Origin: Kiritimatiellaceae bacterium
Lineage (GTDB): Bacteria > Verrucomicrobiota > Kiritimatiellia > Kiritimatiellales > Pontiellaceae
DNA: 21,847 nucleotides
Assembly: GCA_002691095.1 (NCBI GenBank)
Contig: NZGU01000022.1
Span: 1-21,847, forward strand
Direction: 5' to 3'
The notes under the pieces were generated by a model that worked only from the letters and a program-made list of their open reading frames with translations, ran no database searches and was not told the origin of the DNA. The translations under genes and the position numbers were made by a program. Shown here piece after piece: positions 1-7,294 of the stretch. Numbering within the stretch: position 1 is the stretch's first letter; every line of letters begins with the position of its first letter.

Positions 1-26
1 TGATTTTTGAGAGGATAATTTGCATT

Positions 27-299
27 ATGAAATTTTCATCTACATGTAACATGTTAATGGTCTCTTTGGTTGGTCTTCAGCTCAATGTGATGGCATCGAC
101 GATCTTTTATGATGACGTGGACTCAGATGGGCGCTTCCTGCCGTCGATGCCGGTGGATCATTTGATTGCGGAGCTGGCTCGCTGGTTTGGTGTGAGCGCT
201 ACGGATCTGCCCTATGTATTACCGAATATTGGTAACTTTATTGTTCCGTCGCAGACTCCTCAGCCGATTGGCTTTATTAAGGCGGGTCGCATCACGTAA
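27..299 (+). CDS. Short protein with DUF1501-like C-terminal tail (possible truncated or remnant gene)
   Basis: A 90-codon frame ends with TAA at 297-299. From about residue 34 (GRFLPSMPVDHLIAELARWF) to the end (…VLPNIGNF, then GFI) it resembles the extreme C-terminus of DUF1501 proteins. These are secreted proteins of about 400-500 residues, common in Planctomycetes, Verrucomicrobia and relatives. The first 25 residues do not look like DUF1501: they are hydrophobic with a single early lysine, like a weak signal peptide. A GAGAGG stretch at 9-14 lies 12 nt before the ATG. The frame also stays open to the window edge, so the true start may lie further left. It is either the end of a longer gene, or a small chimeric remnant joining a secretion-signal-like start to a DUF1501 tail. 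It converges on hemL with 16 bp between stop codons. Confidence 0.45.
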   Translation: MKFSSTCNMLMVSLVGLQLNVMASTIFYDDVDSDGRFLPSMPVDHLIAELARWFGVSATDLPYVLPNIGNFIVPSQTPQPIGFIKAGRIT

Positions 300-315
300 T
301 TTTTTCTCGAAAGGG

Positions 316-1584
316 TTATCCCTCGAATTGATCGAAGGCGCTGATGAACGCGTCGATCTGTGCTGTGGTATGAACGCCGGAGATGAAGGCGACTTCGAAT
401 CCGCTGGGGGGGGTGTAAAATCCGTGCTGAAGCATGTGGTGGAAGTAGCGGGCGTGGGCCTGCTGGTCACACGCTTTGGAGTCATCGAGGTTGTGAACGG
501 GTTCTTTGCGAAAGAAGGGGGTGAACATGCCTCCTCGCCGAGCGCAGTGGAGATCGGCTTTTTTTTGTTGCGCGCATTGGTTGATGCCGTTGGCGAGTCG
601 GCGCCCGAGAATATCCATTTTAAGGTAGGGGGCTTCGTCGCGGAGGAGCTCGATGGTTTTCATGCCAGCGGCGACGGCAACAGGGTTGCCGCTCAGGGTG
701 CCGGCTTGGTAGACGGGGCCGAGGGGGGCGAGATGCTCCATAATGGCACGGGTTCCACCGATGGCTCCGATGGGGAGACCACCTCCGATGATTTTGCCGA
801 GCGTGGTGATATCGGGATGGACGCCGCACATGTGACCGTAGGTGGTGGGGCAGAGGCGGAAGCCGTTGATGACTTCGTCGAAAATCAAGAGGGTGCCGAC
901 ATCTGCGGTGGCAGTGCGGAGACCTTCTAAAAAACCGGGGGCGGGTTCGATGAGTCCCATGTTGCCGGCGATGGGTTCGACGATGACGGCGGCAATATCG
1001 CTGCCATGTTCGTTGAGAATCGCTTGGACGGCTTCTAGGTCGTTGTAGGGCGCGACGAAGATTTCGGCGGTGGCGGTTTCGGAAACGCCGGCGGAGGAGG
1101 AGATGCCCCCGGTGAGCAGACCGCTGCCAGAGGCGACGAGCATGTAGTCGGTGTGGCCGTGGTAGCAGCCTTCAAATTTGATGATTTTTTGGCGGTTTGT
1201 ATACCCGCGGGCGAGGCGGATGGCGGTCATGACCGCTTCGGTGCCGGAGTTGACGAGGCGGACCATTTCCATTTCGGGAACTTGGTGGCAGAGGAGTTCG
1301 GCGAATTGGGCTTCGAGGCGGGTGTTGGCGCCAAAGGTCATGCCGTTGGCGGCGGTGCGTTGGACAACATCGACGACCTCTTCGCGGGCGTGGCCGAGGA
1401 TGAGTGGCCCCCAGGAGCCGCAGAAGTCGATGAGTTGGGTGCCGTCTTCGGTTTGGACGGTGGTGCCTTTGCCGGAGGTGAAATATACGGGGGTTCCGCC
1501 GACACTGTTGAAGGCGCGGACGGGGCTGTTGACGCCGCCGGGGATAACGGCTTTGGCTCGTTCAAACCAGTTTGCTGATGACAT
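316..1584 (-). CDS. hemL: Glutamate-1-semialdehyde 2,1-aminomutase
   Basis: This cytosolic PLP enzyme converts glutamate-1-semialdehyde to 5-aminolevulinate, the second dedicated step of the C5 tetrapyrrole pathway. The 422-residue length matches the family. The N-terminus has the typical IPGGVNSPVRAF motif, followed by a PLP-binding NSGTEAVMTAIRLAR segment and LIFDEVINGFRL, where the cofactor-contacting aspartate lies. Lys264 in TTLGKIIGGG is the expected Schiff-base lysine, and a YQAGTLSGNPVA motif follows. The start is well placed: AAAGGA lies just upstream and overlaps the end of hemB, whose stop is only 3 nt away. Translation is probably coupled to hemB. The upstream step, glutamyl-tRNA reductase (hemA), is not in the window. 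Codons are strongly C-ending because the + strand is G-rich. Confidence 0.97.
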   Translation of the reverse strand: MSSANWFERAKAVIPGGVNSPVRAFNSVGGTPVYFTSGKGTTVQTEDGTQLIDFCGSWGPLILGHAREEVVDVVQRTAANGMTFGANTRLEAQFAELLCHQVPEMEMVRLVNSGTEAVMTAIRLARGYTNRQKIIKFEGCYHGHTDYMLVASGSGLLTGGISSSAGVSETATAEIFVAPYNDLEAVQAILNEHGSDIAAVIVEPIAGNMGLIEPAPGFLEGLRTATADVGTLLIFDEVINGFRLCPTTYGHMCGVHPDITTLGKIIGGGLPIGAIGGTRAIMEHLAPLGPVYQAGTLSGNPVAVAAGMKTIELLRDEAPYLKMDILGRRLANGINQCAQQKKADLHCARRGGMFTPFFRKEPVHNLDDSKACDQQAHARYFHHMLQHGFYTPPSGFEVAFISGVHTTAQIDAFISAFDQFEG

Positions 1585-1587
1585 GGG

Positions 1588-2568
1588 TTAGTCCTTTTGT
1601 AGTTGAGCGTATTGGTTGGCCCAGTAGGTGATGAGAATGTCGGCGCCGGCGCGGGTGAGGGAGAGGAGGGATTCGCGGGCCATGGCGTGGAGGTCTCCCC
1701 AGCCGCGTTCGGCGGTGGCGTGGAGCATGGAATATTCGCCGCTGACGTTGTAGGCGGCGAGGGGGAGGTTGGTGTTGGCGCGGAGCTGGGTGAGAATGTC
1801 GAGGTAGAAGAGGGAGGGTTTGAGCATGAGGATGTCGGCGCCTTCGGCTTCGTCGAGCTCGGATTCGCGGAGGGCGGTGCGGGGGTCGCCGGGGGCGGCT
1901 TGGTAGGCTTTGCGGTCACCGCTGACAGGGGCGGATTTTTCGGCGTCGCGGAAGGGGCCGTAGAGGGAGGAGGCGAACTTGGTGGAGTAGGCCATGATGA
2001 GGGTTTGGTCAAAATGTTGTTGGTCGAGGGCGGTGCGCAGGGCTCTGACTTGGCCGTCCATCATGGAGGAGGGGGCCACGATGTCGGCGCCGGCTTGAGC
2101 GTGGGAGAGGGCGACGCGGGCGAGGTTGTTGAGGGTGGCGTCGTTGTCGACCTGACCGGCGGGGTTGAGGGTGCCGCAGTGGCCGTGGTCGGTGTAGGCG
2201 CAGACGCAGACGTCGGCGACGACGGTGAGGTGGGGGAACTCTTTTTTGATAGCGGTGATGGCTTGTTGAACGGTGCCGTTGGGGTCGTGCGCGGCGTGGC
2301 CGTGGGGATCTTTTTCGTGGGGTTCGGCGAGGCCGAAGAGGAGGATGCCGCCGAGTCCGGTTTGAACGAGGGGGTCGAGGTCGTGGAGGAGTTGGTCGAT
2401 GGAGAGGCGGGCTTGACCGGGCATGGAGTCGATGGGTTGCCGTTGGTTTGTGCCGGGGATGACGAAGGCGGGCCAGATGAGTTTTTCGGGGCGGGGCAAG
2501 GGGGTTTCGAGCATGCGGCGGATGCCGGGGGTCTGTCTTAGTCGGCGCAGGCGCACTTCTGGAAACAT
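1588..2568 (-). CDS. hemB: Porphobilinogen synthase (delta-aminolevulinic acid dehydratase)
   Basis: The enzyme condenses two 5-aminolevulinate molecules into porphobilinogen, the step after HemL. At 326 residues it has the normal family length. Cys121, Cys123 and Cys131 in CVCAYTDHGHCG form the three-cysteine zinc site, so this is a zinc-dependent type rather than the cysteine-poor magnesium type. The Schiff-base lysines are Lys197 in YSTKFASSLYGPFRDA and Lys250 in MLKPSLFYLD. The ATG is preceded by a perfect AAAGGAG at 2577-2583 and a TATAAT box at 2590-2595. It is the first gene of a two-gene hemB-hemL unit. Its last codons (Gln-Lys-Asp-stop) themselves supply the SD of hemL. Confidence 0.97.
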   Translation of the reverse strand: MFPEVRLRRLRQTPGIRRMLETPLPRPEKLIWPAFVIPGTNQRQPIDSMPGQARLSIDQLLHDLDPLVQTGLGGILLFGLAEPHEKDPHGHAAHDPNGTVQQAITAIKKEFPHLTVVADVCVCAYTDHGHCGTLNPAGQVDNDATLNNLARVALSHAQAGADIVAPSSMMDGQVRALRTALDQQHFDQTLIMAYSTKFASSLYGPFRDAEKSAPVSGDRKAYQAAPGDPRTALRESELDEAEGADILMLKPSLFYLDILTQLRANTNLPLAAYNVSGEYSMLHATAERGWGDLHAMARESLLSLTRAGADILITYWANQYAQLQKD

Positions 2569-2576
2569 GATTTTCT

Positions 2577-2595
2577 CTCCTTTAAAGGGATTATA
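2577..2595 (-). promoter_or_regulatory. hemB promoter -10 box and Shine-Dalgarno
   Basis: Read on the minus strand, TATAAT (2590-2595) is followed after 6 bases by AAAGGAG (2577-2583), then the hemB ATG at 2568. The start of transcription would fall at or next to the SD, giving a leader of only about 15 nt. No good -35 hexamer sits 16-18 bases upstream. Confidence 0.55.
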
Positions 2596-2638
2596 CTACC
2601 GTATGTTTGGGTTCGGAGAAAAGCTCAGAAGCTGTCGT

Positions 2639-3532
2639 TTAGCGCATGAGGAGTAGGCTGAGCGCCATGATGGCCATGCCGGCTACGAGGCCGATGAGAC
2701 TGTCGTGTCCTTTGCCGTAGGCGCGGCTGGTGGGGAGGAGTTCGTCGAGGCTGATGTAGACCATGACGCCTGCGATACCGCCGAAGAGGATGCCCATGAT
2801 GTTGGCGGGGATGACGCCGCTTTCCCCGCCGACAAAGTGGCGGAGGGCGGCGTAGGCGATGATGGCGCCGATGGGTTCGGCGAGGCCGCTGAGGAAGGAC
2901 CAGAGGAATGCTTTTTTGCGGTCGCCGGTGGCGTAGAAGATGGGAACGGAGACGCTGATGCCTTCGGGGATGTTGTGGAGGGCGATGGCGATGGCGATGG
3001 CGACGCCGAGGGAGGGGTCTTCGAGGGCGGCGAGGAAGGTGGCGAGGCCTTCGGGAAAGTTATGGATGGCGATGGCGATGGCGGTGAAGAGGCCCATGCG
3101 GAGGAGTTTGCGGTTGGGGGCGGCGTTGGGATCGGGGGTGGCGATCTGTTTCATTTGGAGGTCTTCGGCGGTGGGAAGGGGGGCTTCGGGGTCGTGTAGG
3201 GGGTTGGTTTCAAATTCGGTGTGAATTTCGTGGGGGTTTTCGGCGTGGGGGATGAGGGCATCGATGATGCCGATGAGGGCGAGGCCGCCGAAGAAGGAGG
3301 CGGCGTTGATCCAGTGGCCGAGGGGGTCGCCGTAGTAGGTGACAAGGGAGTCGGCGCCTTTGGCGAAGATTTCGACGAATGAGACATAGAGCATGACGCC
3401 GGCGGAGAAACCGGTGGCGATGGAGAGAAACCGGTAGTCGGTGCGTTTGGCTAGAAAAGCGAGGGCACTACCGATTCCGGTGGCGAGACCAGCAAAGAGC
3501 GTAAGTCCGAGGGCTAACCAGATGTTTTGCAT
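2639..3532 (-). CDS. zupT: ZIP-family divalent metal (zinc) transporter, ZupT-like
   Basis: An inner-membrane carrier of 297 residues, expected to import zinc and possibly iron or manganese. It has about eight hydrophobic segments. The two metal-binding helices are clear: HNFPEG at residues 157-162 and HNIPEG at 186-191, each preceded by an Ala-Ile run encoded by a hexanucleotide repeat. The cytoplasmic loop at about residues 93-142 holds His96, His101, His104 and His113 plus acidic residues, as in the variable metal-binding loop of ZIP proteins. No SD precedes the ATG at 3532. The gene lies 42 bp after nth, so it may be the last gene of the phosphatase-methyltransferase-nth run. ZupT is the best match by motif pattern, but substrate preference cannot be read from sequence. 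Confidence 0.9.
   Translation of the reverse strand: MQNIWLALGLTLFAGLATGIGSALAFLAKRTDYRFLSIATGFSAGVMLYVSFVEIFAKGADSLVTYYGDPLGHWINAASFFGGLALIGIIDALIPHAENPHEIHTEFETNPLHDPEAPLPTAEDLQMKQIATPDPNAAPNRKLLRMGLFTAIAIAIHNFPEGLATFLAALEDPSLGVAIAIAIALHNIPEGISVSVPIFYATGDRKKAFLWSFLSGLAEPIGAIIAYAALRHFVGGESGVIPANIMGILFGGIAGVMVYISLDELLPTSRAYGKGHDSLIGLVAGMAIMALSLLLMR
2981..3083. repeat. Two short GGCGAT hexanucleotide repeats inside the ZIP transporter gene
   Basis: On the + strand, GGCGAT occurs three times in tandem plus GGCGAC at 2981-3004. A second run (GATGGC-type units) lies at about 3064-3083. On the coding strand they encode the alternating Ala-Ile residues just before the HNIPEG and HNFPEG motifs respectively. 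Confidence 0.8.
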
Positions 3533-3574
3533 GTCTAGAAAGTAGGTGCGTGGGGGGGAAAAGGCAAAGCTGGA

Positions 3575-4228
3575 TTATGCTTTTCTGGTGGTGATGGGCG
3601 TGCGGCGGTTGGGAAAGCAGGTGCGACAAATTTCGCATGTGAGGCCGTGGCAGCTGCGGGCGGGGCAGTGTTCGCGGCCGTAGGTGATGATTTGGAGGTG
3701 GAGCAGTTCCCAGTCGGCTGGGGCGTAGAGTTTTTTGAGATCGGCTTCGGTTTGGGTGACGCTGCTGCCGTTGGATAGTTTCCAGCGTTGGGCGAGGCGG
3801 TGGATGTGGGTGTCGACGGGGAAGGCGGGAATGTGGAAGGCGTGGCTGAGGACGACGCCGGCGGTTTTGTGTCCGACACCGGGGAGGGCTTCTAGGTCTG
3901 AAAAGGTGGCAGGAACTTCTCCGTTGTGGCGTTCGAGGAGGAGTTGGGCGAGGCGTTTGACGTTTTTGGCTTTGCTGTTGGCGAGGCCGCAGGTGTTGAT
4001 GCAGGCGAGAATTTGATCGACGGTGAGGCGGGCCATTTTCTGGGGTGTGGGGCCGATTTTGAAGAGGGCGGGGGTGACGAGGTTGACGCGTTTGTCGGTG
4101 CATTGGGCGGAGAGGAGGACGGCGATGAGGAGGGTGAAGGGGTCGGTGTGGTCGAGGGGAATGGGGACGGTGGGGTAGAGGCGGTCGAGGATGGTTTTGG
4201 CGGTGTGGGCGCGTTCTTGTTTGGTCAT
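3575..4228 (-). CDS. nth: Endonuclease III (DNA glycosylase/AP lyase)
   Basis: A base-excision repair enzyme that removes oxidised pyrimidines and cuts the abasic site. At 217 residues it is close to the usual 211. The helix-hairpin-helix reads LPGVGHKTAGVVL with catalytic Lys121, followed by catalytic Asp139 in VDTHIHRL. These correspond to Lys120 and Asp138 of the E. coli enzyme. The C-terminus has five cysteines at 188, 193, 198, 201 and 204. This differs from the classical iron-sulfur pattern C-X6-C-X2-C-X5-C, so the cluster may be ligated in a variant way. The start is supported by AAGGA spaced 6 nt before the ATG. It follows the methyltransferase stop by 13 bp and precedes the metal transporter. 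Confidence 0.95.
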   Translation of the reverse strand: MTKQERAHTAKTILDRLYPTVPIPLDHTDPFTLLIAVLLSAQCTDKRVNLVTPALFKIGPTPQKMARLTVDQILACINTCGLANSKAKNVKRLAQLLLERHNGEVPATFSDLEALPGVGHKTAGVVLSHAFHIPAFPVDTHIHRLAQRWKLSNGSSVTQTEADLKKLYAPADWELLHLQIITYGREHCPARSCHGLTCEICRTCFPNRRTPITTRKA

Positions 4229-4241
4229 GCGGATTCCTTAT

Positions 4242-5063
4242 TTATTTGATGCCGACGACATAGGCGACCCAGCCTTGGACGTTTTCGTAGGTGGTGCGGC
4301 GGCGGAAGGTTTCGTCGGATTCGCCTTCTTCGTCGAAATCGTGGAGATAGGTGTCGCATTTTTTGAAGCCGGCTTCGTGCATGATTTCTTGGATTTCGGG
4401 GAGGGTCCAGAGGCGCCATTCATAGGTGAAGGCGCGGGTATATTTTTTGATGCCGGGGATGCGGAAGTGAATATGGCAGGTGGTGTGGTGGTTGATGGGG
4501 TTATAGGCGGCTTGGTCCCAGATGTATTCGAAGTCGGGCACGGTGAGGCCGTCGGGGGTGGTGAAGGCGGGGATTTCGCGGACGTCGTCTTTTTTGACGG
4601 TGACGGATTCGGTGCCGCCGTAGATATCGAGGATGAAGTGTCCGTTTTTTTTGAGGCCTTTGTGGACGTTTTGGAAATAGGTGAGGAGTTGGCTGCGCTG
4701 TTTGAAGATGCAGAAGGAGAAGTTGAGGGCGAAGGTGATATCGGCTTTGGGGGGGGTGGCGGTGAGGACGTTTTGGCAGCAGAGTTGGAGGCGTTTTTGT
4801 TGGGAGGATTTGAGGGAGGCGATGTGGTGGTTTTGGCCCCAGTTGAGGGTGGGTTGGTGGAGGTCGATGCCGGTGGCGTGGTGGGTTTTTTTGCGTTGAA
4901 CCCAGCGGGCGGCGAGCTTGGCGGTGCCGCAGAAGTCTTCGCGGATGTGGGTGGGTTCGCGGTGGTTGTGGCGTTTGTAGACGCGGCGGGCGAAGTCGAG
5001 GTCGGTGTCGACGTTTTGGACGGCGGCTTCGTATAGGGCGTGGATGGAGGGGTGTTTAGGCAT
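4242..5063 (-). CDS. Class I SAM-dependent methyltransferase, substrate unknown
   Basis: A 273-residue protein with a Rossmann-type methyltransferase core. Motif I is a variant, EDFCGTA at residues 42-48 in place of the usual acidic-G-x-G-x-G. The acidic residue after strand 2 is Asp67 in TGIDLH. Further motifs are ADITFALNFSFC (strand 4 region) and a post-motif GLKKNGHFILDIYGG. The C-terminal third holds a WRLWTLPEIQEIMHEAGF element, typical of small-molecule methyltransferases. The ATG overlaps the 3' end of the upstream phosphatase gene by 8 bp, and AAGGA lies 6 nt upstream inside that gene, so coupled translation is likely. The substrate cannot be told from the sequence. The neighbours (phosphatase, nth, ZIP transporter) do not share an obvious pathway. 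Confidence 0.85.
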   Translation of the reverse strand: MPKHPSIHALYEAAVQNVDTDLDFARRVYKRHNHREPTHIREDFCGTAKLAARWVQRKKTHHATGIDLHQPTLNWGQNHHIASLKSSQQKRLQLCCQNVLTATPPKADITFALNFSFCIFKQRSQLLTYFQNVHKGLKKNGHFILDIYGGTESVTVKKDDVREIPAFTTPDGLTVPDFEYIWDQAAYNPINHHTTCHIHFRIPGIKKYTRAFTYEWRLWTLPEIQEIMHEAGFKKCDTYLHDFDEEGESDETFRRRTTYENVQGWVAYVVGIK

Positions 5064-5853
5064 GGGGGATTCCTTGTTTCCAGATGGGGTGAAGGGTGTT
5101 GTGGAGGGCGGGGTTGGCGCAGAGGACGGCGGCGCGGTGGGCTATGGCGGGGTCGGGGGCGAGGGTGAGGGTGGCGCCGGCTTGCTGGGCGATGAGTCCG
5201 GCGGCGGCGAAATCCCATTGGTAGAGGCCGTATTCGAGGAATCCGTCGGAGCGGCCGGCGGCGATTTGGCAGAGGTCGAGGGCGGCGGCTCCGTTCATGC
5301 GGATTTTGCGGGCTTGTTCGGTTAGTGTGATGAGGGTTTCGAAGGTGGGGCTGCGGGGATAGAGTCGGGATTTGTTCATGCCGGTGAGGATCATGGCGTG
5401 GTCTAGTTGGGCGGTTTGGGTGGCGTGAATGGGTTGGTGGTTGAGGCAGGCGGGGGTGTCGGTGGTGGCGGTGAAGAGTTCGTTGGATTCGGGGGCGAGG
5501 ACGGCCCCGGCGATGGTTTTGTTTTCGTGTTGTACGGCGACTGAGCTGCACCAGTAGGGGAAGGAGTGGGAGAAGTTTACGGTGCCGTCGATGGGGTCGA
5601 CGATCCATTGGTAGGGGGTGTTGGTTTGGGGTTGTTCGCCTTCTTCGCCGAGGATGGCGTGTTGGGGGTGGGCGTGTAGGATGGTTTCTTCGATGATGGC
5701 TTGGCATTCGATATCGAGGGCGAGTTTGATGTCGTGTGCGTCGATGGCGATGCTTTCTTGTCGTCGGTGTAGATTGGCTTTCGCGTGTTGGGTGGCGCGT
5801 TGGACGGCGAGGATGGCGGTTTGGAGGAGTGCTTCTGGCTGTGGTTGATTCAT
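5056..5853 (-). CDS. Inositol monophosphatase family protein (SuhB-like)
   Basis: A 265-residue magnesium-dependent phosphatase of the IMPase/FIG superfamily. Metal-site motifs are in order: Glu70-Glu71 in LGEEGE, Asp86-Pro-Ile-Asp89-Gly-Thr in WIVDPIDGT, and Trp213-Asp214 in YQWDFAAAG. The length with the chosen start matches SuhB-type proteins (about 267). The reading frame extends 26 codons further upstream to an ATG at 5931, but that extension is basic and proline-rich and has no counterpart in the family. Neither ATG has a clear SD. A TTGACG hexamer at 5883-5888 and a TAATAA/TTAATA box at 5858-5864 sit immediately before the chosen start, so the mRNA may be leaderless. Family members act on inositol phosphates, 3'-phosphoadenosine phosphate or sugar bisphosphates. 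The substrate here is not determined. Confidence 0.9.
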   Translation of the reverse strand: MNQPQPEALLQTAILAVQRATQHAKANLHRRQESIAIDAHDIKLALDIECQAIIEETILHAHPQHAILGEEGEQPQTNTPYQWIVDPIDGTVNFSHSFPYWCSSVAVQHENKTIAGAVLAPESNELFTATTDTPACLNHQPIHATQTAQLDHAMILTGMNKSRLYPRSPTFETLITLTEQARKIRMNGAAALDLCQIAAGRSDGFLEYGLYQWDFAAAGLIAQQAGATLTLAPDPAIAHRAAVLCANPALHNTLHPIWKQGIPHA

Positions 5854-5857
5854 AGCT

Positions 5858-5888
5858 TTATTAAGCCGATGCGAAGGGGGAGCGTCAA
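5858..5888 (-). promoter_or_regulatory. Candidate promoter abutting the phosphatase start codon
   Basis: On the minus strand, TTGACG (5883-5888) is followed after 18-19 bases by TTAATA/TAATAA (5858-5864), which ends 4-5 bases before the ATG at 5853. If used, transcription would begin at or beside the start codon. Confidence 0.35.
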
Positions 5889-5977
5889 GCGGACAGCGTG
5901 GTGGTTTCTGGGTGGGAGTTAGTCTGGACATGCGGGGGGGGAAGTTTTTTACTGGGGCGTGGTTTGGGAGGTGTAGG

Positions 5978-7288
5978 ATGTTGTCGTTTGGTGTTTTGTC
6001 GGGGTTGTTGTTGGCGGGGGTGTTGCTGCGTCGGAGGGTGCGTTGGATTCAGCGGCTATTTTTACCGGCGAGTGTGGTGGGGGGGTTGTTGGGATTGGGG
6101 TTGTTGCAGGGGCTGGAGTCGAGTTCGTTTGAGGTGAGCGATGAGTGGACTGCGGGATGGAGTGCGTTGCCGGGGCTGTTGATTAATGTGGTGTTTGCGG
6201 CATTGTTTTTGGGGGAGCGGCTGCCGGGGGTGGGGGCCGTGTGGCGGAGTTGTAGCCGGCAGTTGGCGTATGGGCAGCTGGTGGCGTGGGGGCAGTATGC
6301 GGTGGGATGTTTGGTGGTTTTGTTGTTGTTGGGGCCGTGGTTGGGGTTGCCGGATTTGTTTGCGGGGGTGATGCCGGTGGGCTTTGAAGGGGGGCATGGA
6401 ACGGCGGGGGGCATGGCGCCGGTTTTTGAGTCGTTGGGGTTTCCGGAGATTAAGGATTTTGCGTTGGCGGCGGCAACGGGTGGGATTGTGGGGGCGATTG
6501 TGATGGGGATGGCGCTGGTGAATTGGGCGGTTCGACGGGGGATTGTGAAAGCGCATGGGCCGATGGAGTTGGCGGAGCGAAAGCAGGTGGGAACGGTGAC
6601 GGTTTCGGGTGATATTGTGGGGACATTGAGTCTACAGCTGGCATTTGTGGGGGTGGCGGTTTTTCTGGGGTGGGTCTTTAAGCAGGTTTTACTGGGAGCG
6701 GCGGTGGAGCTGCCGGGGCGTTGGGGTGAGTTGATGGGGAGTTTTCCGCTGTTTCCGTTGTGTATGCTGGGCGGGGTTTGTGTGCAGCTGTTTTGCGATC
6801 ATTTTGATCGGTCGCGGTTGGTGTGCCGGGGATTGATGCAGCAGCTTCAGAATGTGGCGTTGGATTTTCTGGTGGTGGCGGCGATTGCGACGATTCGGTT
6901 GGATGTGGTGGCGGAGGGGTGGGTGCCGTTGTTGATTTTGGTGGCCATGGGAATGGGATGGAATTTTTTCTGTTTGCGGGTGGTGGCACCGTGGGCGTTT
7001 AAGGATGCTTGGTTTGAGCGGGCGATTGCGGAGTTGGGGCAGTCGATGGGGGTGACGGCGACGGGGTTGTTGTTGTTGCGTACGGTCGATCCAGATTGTG
7101 AGACGGAGGCGGCGAGTGCGTTCGCGGCAAAGCAGTTGTTGCATGAGCCGATTATGGGAGGGGGGTTGTGGACGGGTCTGGCGATTCCGTTGCTGGTGTT
7201 GTGGGGGGGATGGCCGGTGTTGGGTATTGCGTTGTTGATGATGTTGATTTGGGTGTTGGCGTTGCGGGGGATGCGGCGAAAGGGTTGA
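5978..7288 (+). CDS. Sodium/glutamate symporter family (GltS/ESS) membrane carrier
   Basis: A 436-residue very hydrophobic protein with roughly ten to twelve membrane segments. The GltS-family signature GFEGGHGTAGG lies near residues 130-140, followed by MAPVFESLGFPE. The second half has the pattern IAELGQSMGVTATGLLLLR, then DPDCETEAASAFA and LLHEPIMGGG, matching the repeated architecture of these carriers. The frame begins earlier, at 5912. The ATG at 5978 is preferred because it begins the first hydrophobic segment and has GGGAGGTG a few bases upstream. It is transcribed away from the phosphatase gene. The family usually imports glutamate with sodium, but many homologues are uncharacterised, so I give no gene symbol. 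Codon third positions are dominated by G. Confidence 0.88.
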   Translation: MLSFGVLSGLLLAGVLLRRRVRWIQRLFLPASVVGGLLGLGLLQGLESSSFEVSDEWTAGWSALPGLLINVVFAALFLGERLPGVGAVWRSCSRQLAYGQLVAWGQYAVGCLVVLLLLGPWLGLPDLFAGVMPVGFEGGHGTAGGMAPVFESLGFPEIKDFALAAATGGIVGAIVMGMALVNWAVRRGIVKAHGPMELAERKQVGTVTVSGDIVGTLSLQLAFVGVAVFLGWVFKQVLLGAAVELPGRWGELMGSFPLFPLCMLGGVCVQLFCDHFDRSRLVCRGLMQQLQNVALDFLVVAAIATIRLDVVAEGWVPLLILVAMGMGWNFFCLRVVAPWAFKDAWFERAIAELGQSMGVTATGLLLLRTVDPDCETEAASAFAAKQLLHEPIMGGGLWTGLAIPLLVLWGGWPVLGIALLMMLIWVLALRGMRRKG

Positions 7289-7294
7289 GGGGTT

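Noticed and set aside
307..324. Hairpin (TCG-AA-AGGG-TTAT-CCCT-CGA) at the hemL 3' end as a terminator
   Set aside because: On the hemL-sense strand the hairpin is followed by A residues, not T. On the + strand the T run precedes the stem. The stem is short and bulged.
214..930. 238-codon open frame on the + strand opposite hemL
   Set aside because: It starts inside the DUF1501-like ORF and runs antisense to hemL. Its composition is that of a shadow frame.
1603..2541. 312-codon open frame on the + strand opposite hemB
   Set aside because: The product is almost only Gly, Val, Glu, Ala and Asp, the antisense shadow of a C-rich gene. There is no SD or domain signal, and hemB is unambiguous.
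2617..2635. AGCT-TCTG-AGCT followed by TTTT after zupT as an intrinsic terminator
   Set aside because: The stem is only four base pairs with a short T run, too weak to call.
2705..5036. Long + strand frames (164 and 281 codons) opposite zupT and the methyltransferase
   Set aside because: They show the same G-skew effect: Gly/Val/Asp/Glu-rich products lying antisense to well-supported genes.
4238..5707. 489-codon open frame on the minus strand, longer than either gene it overlaps
   Set aside because: It lies in another frame over the methyltransferase and phosphatase genes. Its product is low-complexity Pro/Ser/Thr/Arg, as expected from a C-rich strand with few stop codons, and both overlapped genes have intact family motifs.
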